From: Clostridiaceae bacterium
GTDB lineage: Bacteria > Bacillota > Clostridia > Oscillospirales > Butyricicoccaceae
Length of the DNA: 5,154 bases
Direction: 5' to 3'
Assembly: GCA_016293155.1 (NCBI GenBank)
Contig: JAEDEU010000118.1
Coordinates: 1 to 5,154, forward strand
This document shows, in pieces, positions 5,041 through 5,154 of this stretch. The position numbers and the translations under genes are program-made. A model generated the notes under the pieces. It was not told the DNA's origin. It worked only from the letters and a program-made list of their open reading frames with translations, and made no database searches. Numbering within the stretch: the stretch's first letter is position 1; each line of letters begins with the position of its first letter.

Positions 5041-5154
5041 TCACTGATACATCACCAGTACATCGTTTTCCCGAATCACCGTTTTGCCGCGCGGAATGAT
5101 ATTTTCCGCGCCGCGCTTGATGAGCACAATCAGCACCTCATCCGGCAGCTCCAG
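5041..5154 (-). CDS. C-terminal end of an RCK_C (TrkA_C) domain protein, truncated by window edge
   Basis: The minus-strand frame is open from the right edge to TGA at 5043-5041, with a second in-frame TGA directly after it. The visible 37 residues include LELPDEVLIVLIKRG, then ENIIPRGKTVI and NDVLVMY, which match the end of an RCK_C domain: strand with I..I.R, the 'IIPRG.T.I..GD.L' turn, and a final strand. Such domains bind ligands, in several Firmicutes proteins c-di-AMP, and occur at the C-terminus of ClC-type chloride transporters, Trk/Ktr potassium gating subunits, some antiporters, and GntR-type regulators such as BusR. The fragment cannot tell which. It ends 13 nt before the ABC ATPase and is likely in the same operon. 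Confidence 0.75.
   Translation of the reverse strand: MELPDEVLIVLIKRGAENIIPRGKTVIRENDVLVMYQ

Noticed and set aside
4185..5099. Plus-strand ORF of 304 codons opposite the ABC ATPase
   Set aside because: It runs through the terminator at 4266-4302 and is antisense to an ATPase with every canonical motif; it is a shadow frame.

Overview
The window looks like chromosome from a GC-rich member of the Clostridia (Firmicutes). The support is indirect: strong purine-rich Shine-Dalgarno sites, AT-rich intergenic regions with near-consensus sigma-A promoters (including TGn extended -10 elements), short intrinsic terminators, GC-rich third codon positions, and protein types common in Oscillospiraceae/Butyricicoccaceae-like gut anaerobes. 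The genus is inference only. No rRNA, tRNA, CRISPR array, insertion sequence or phage gene was seen.

Layout, left to right. (1) The 3' part of an acyl-CoA synthetase/AMP-binding enzyme (+), entering from the left edge and ending at 1320, is closed by a clear intrinsic terminator. (2) A 200-bp AT-rich intergenic region lies before the next gene. It holds a near-consensus promoter that points left (-), away from the downstream gene, followed by a hairpin and U-tract; this may be a very short untranslated RNA. (3) A PPM1/leucine-carboxyl-methyltransferase-type SAM methyltransferase (+, 1523-2413). (4) Convergent to it, with one base between the stop codons, an amidohydrolase_2-type metal-dependent hydrolase (-, 2415-3263). 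(5) A compact divergent promoter region (3264-3403) in which both promoters have TGC-extended -10 boxes that form a nearly perfect inverted repeat. (6) A MYG1/UPF0160-family metal-dependent phosphoesterase (+, 3404-4249). (7) A shared convergent terminator (4266-4302). (8) A leftward operon entering from the right edge: the C-terminal end of an RCK_C (TrkA_C) domain protein, followed 13 nt later by a MacB/LolD-type ABC transporter ATPase.

The four middle transcription units look like independent housekeeping or metabolic genes, not one pathway; apart from the right-edge operon, gene order gives little functional linkage. I did not find a convincing undescribed system. The points most worth a second look are the left-pointing promoter at 1442-1470, the mirrored divergent promoters at 3296-3370, and the RCK_C/ABC ATPase pairing, which could be an ion- or c-di-AMP-linked transport unit depending on what lies to the right of the window.
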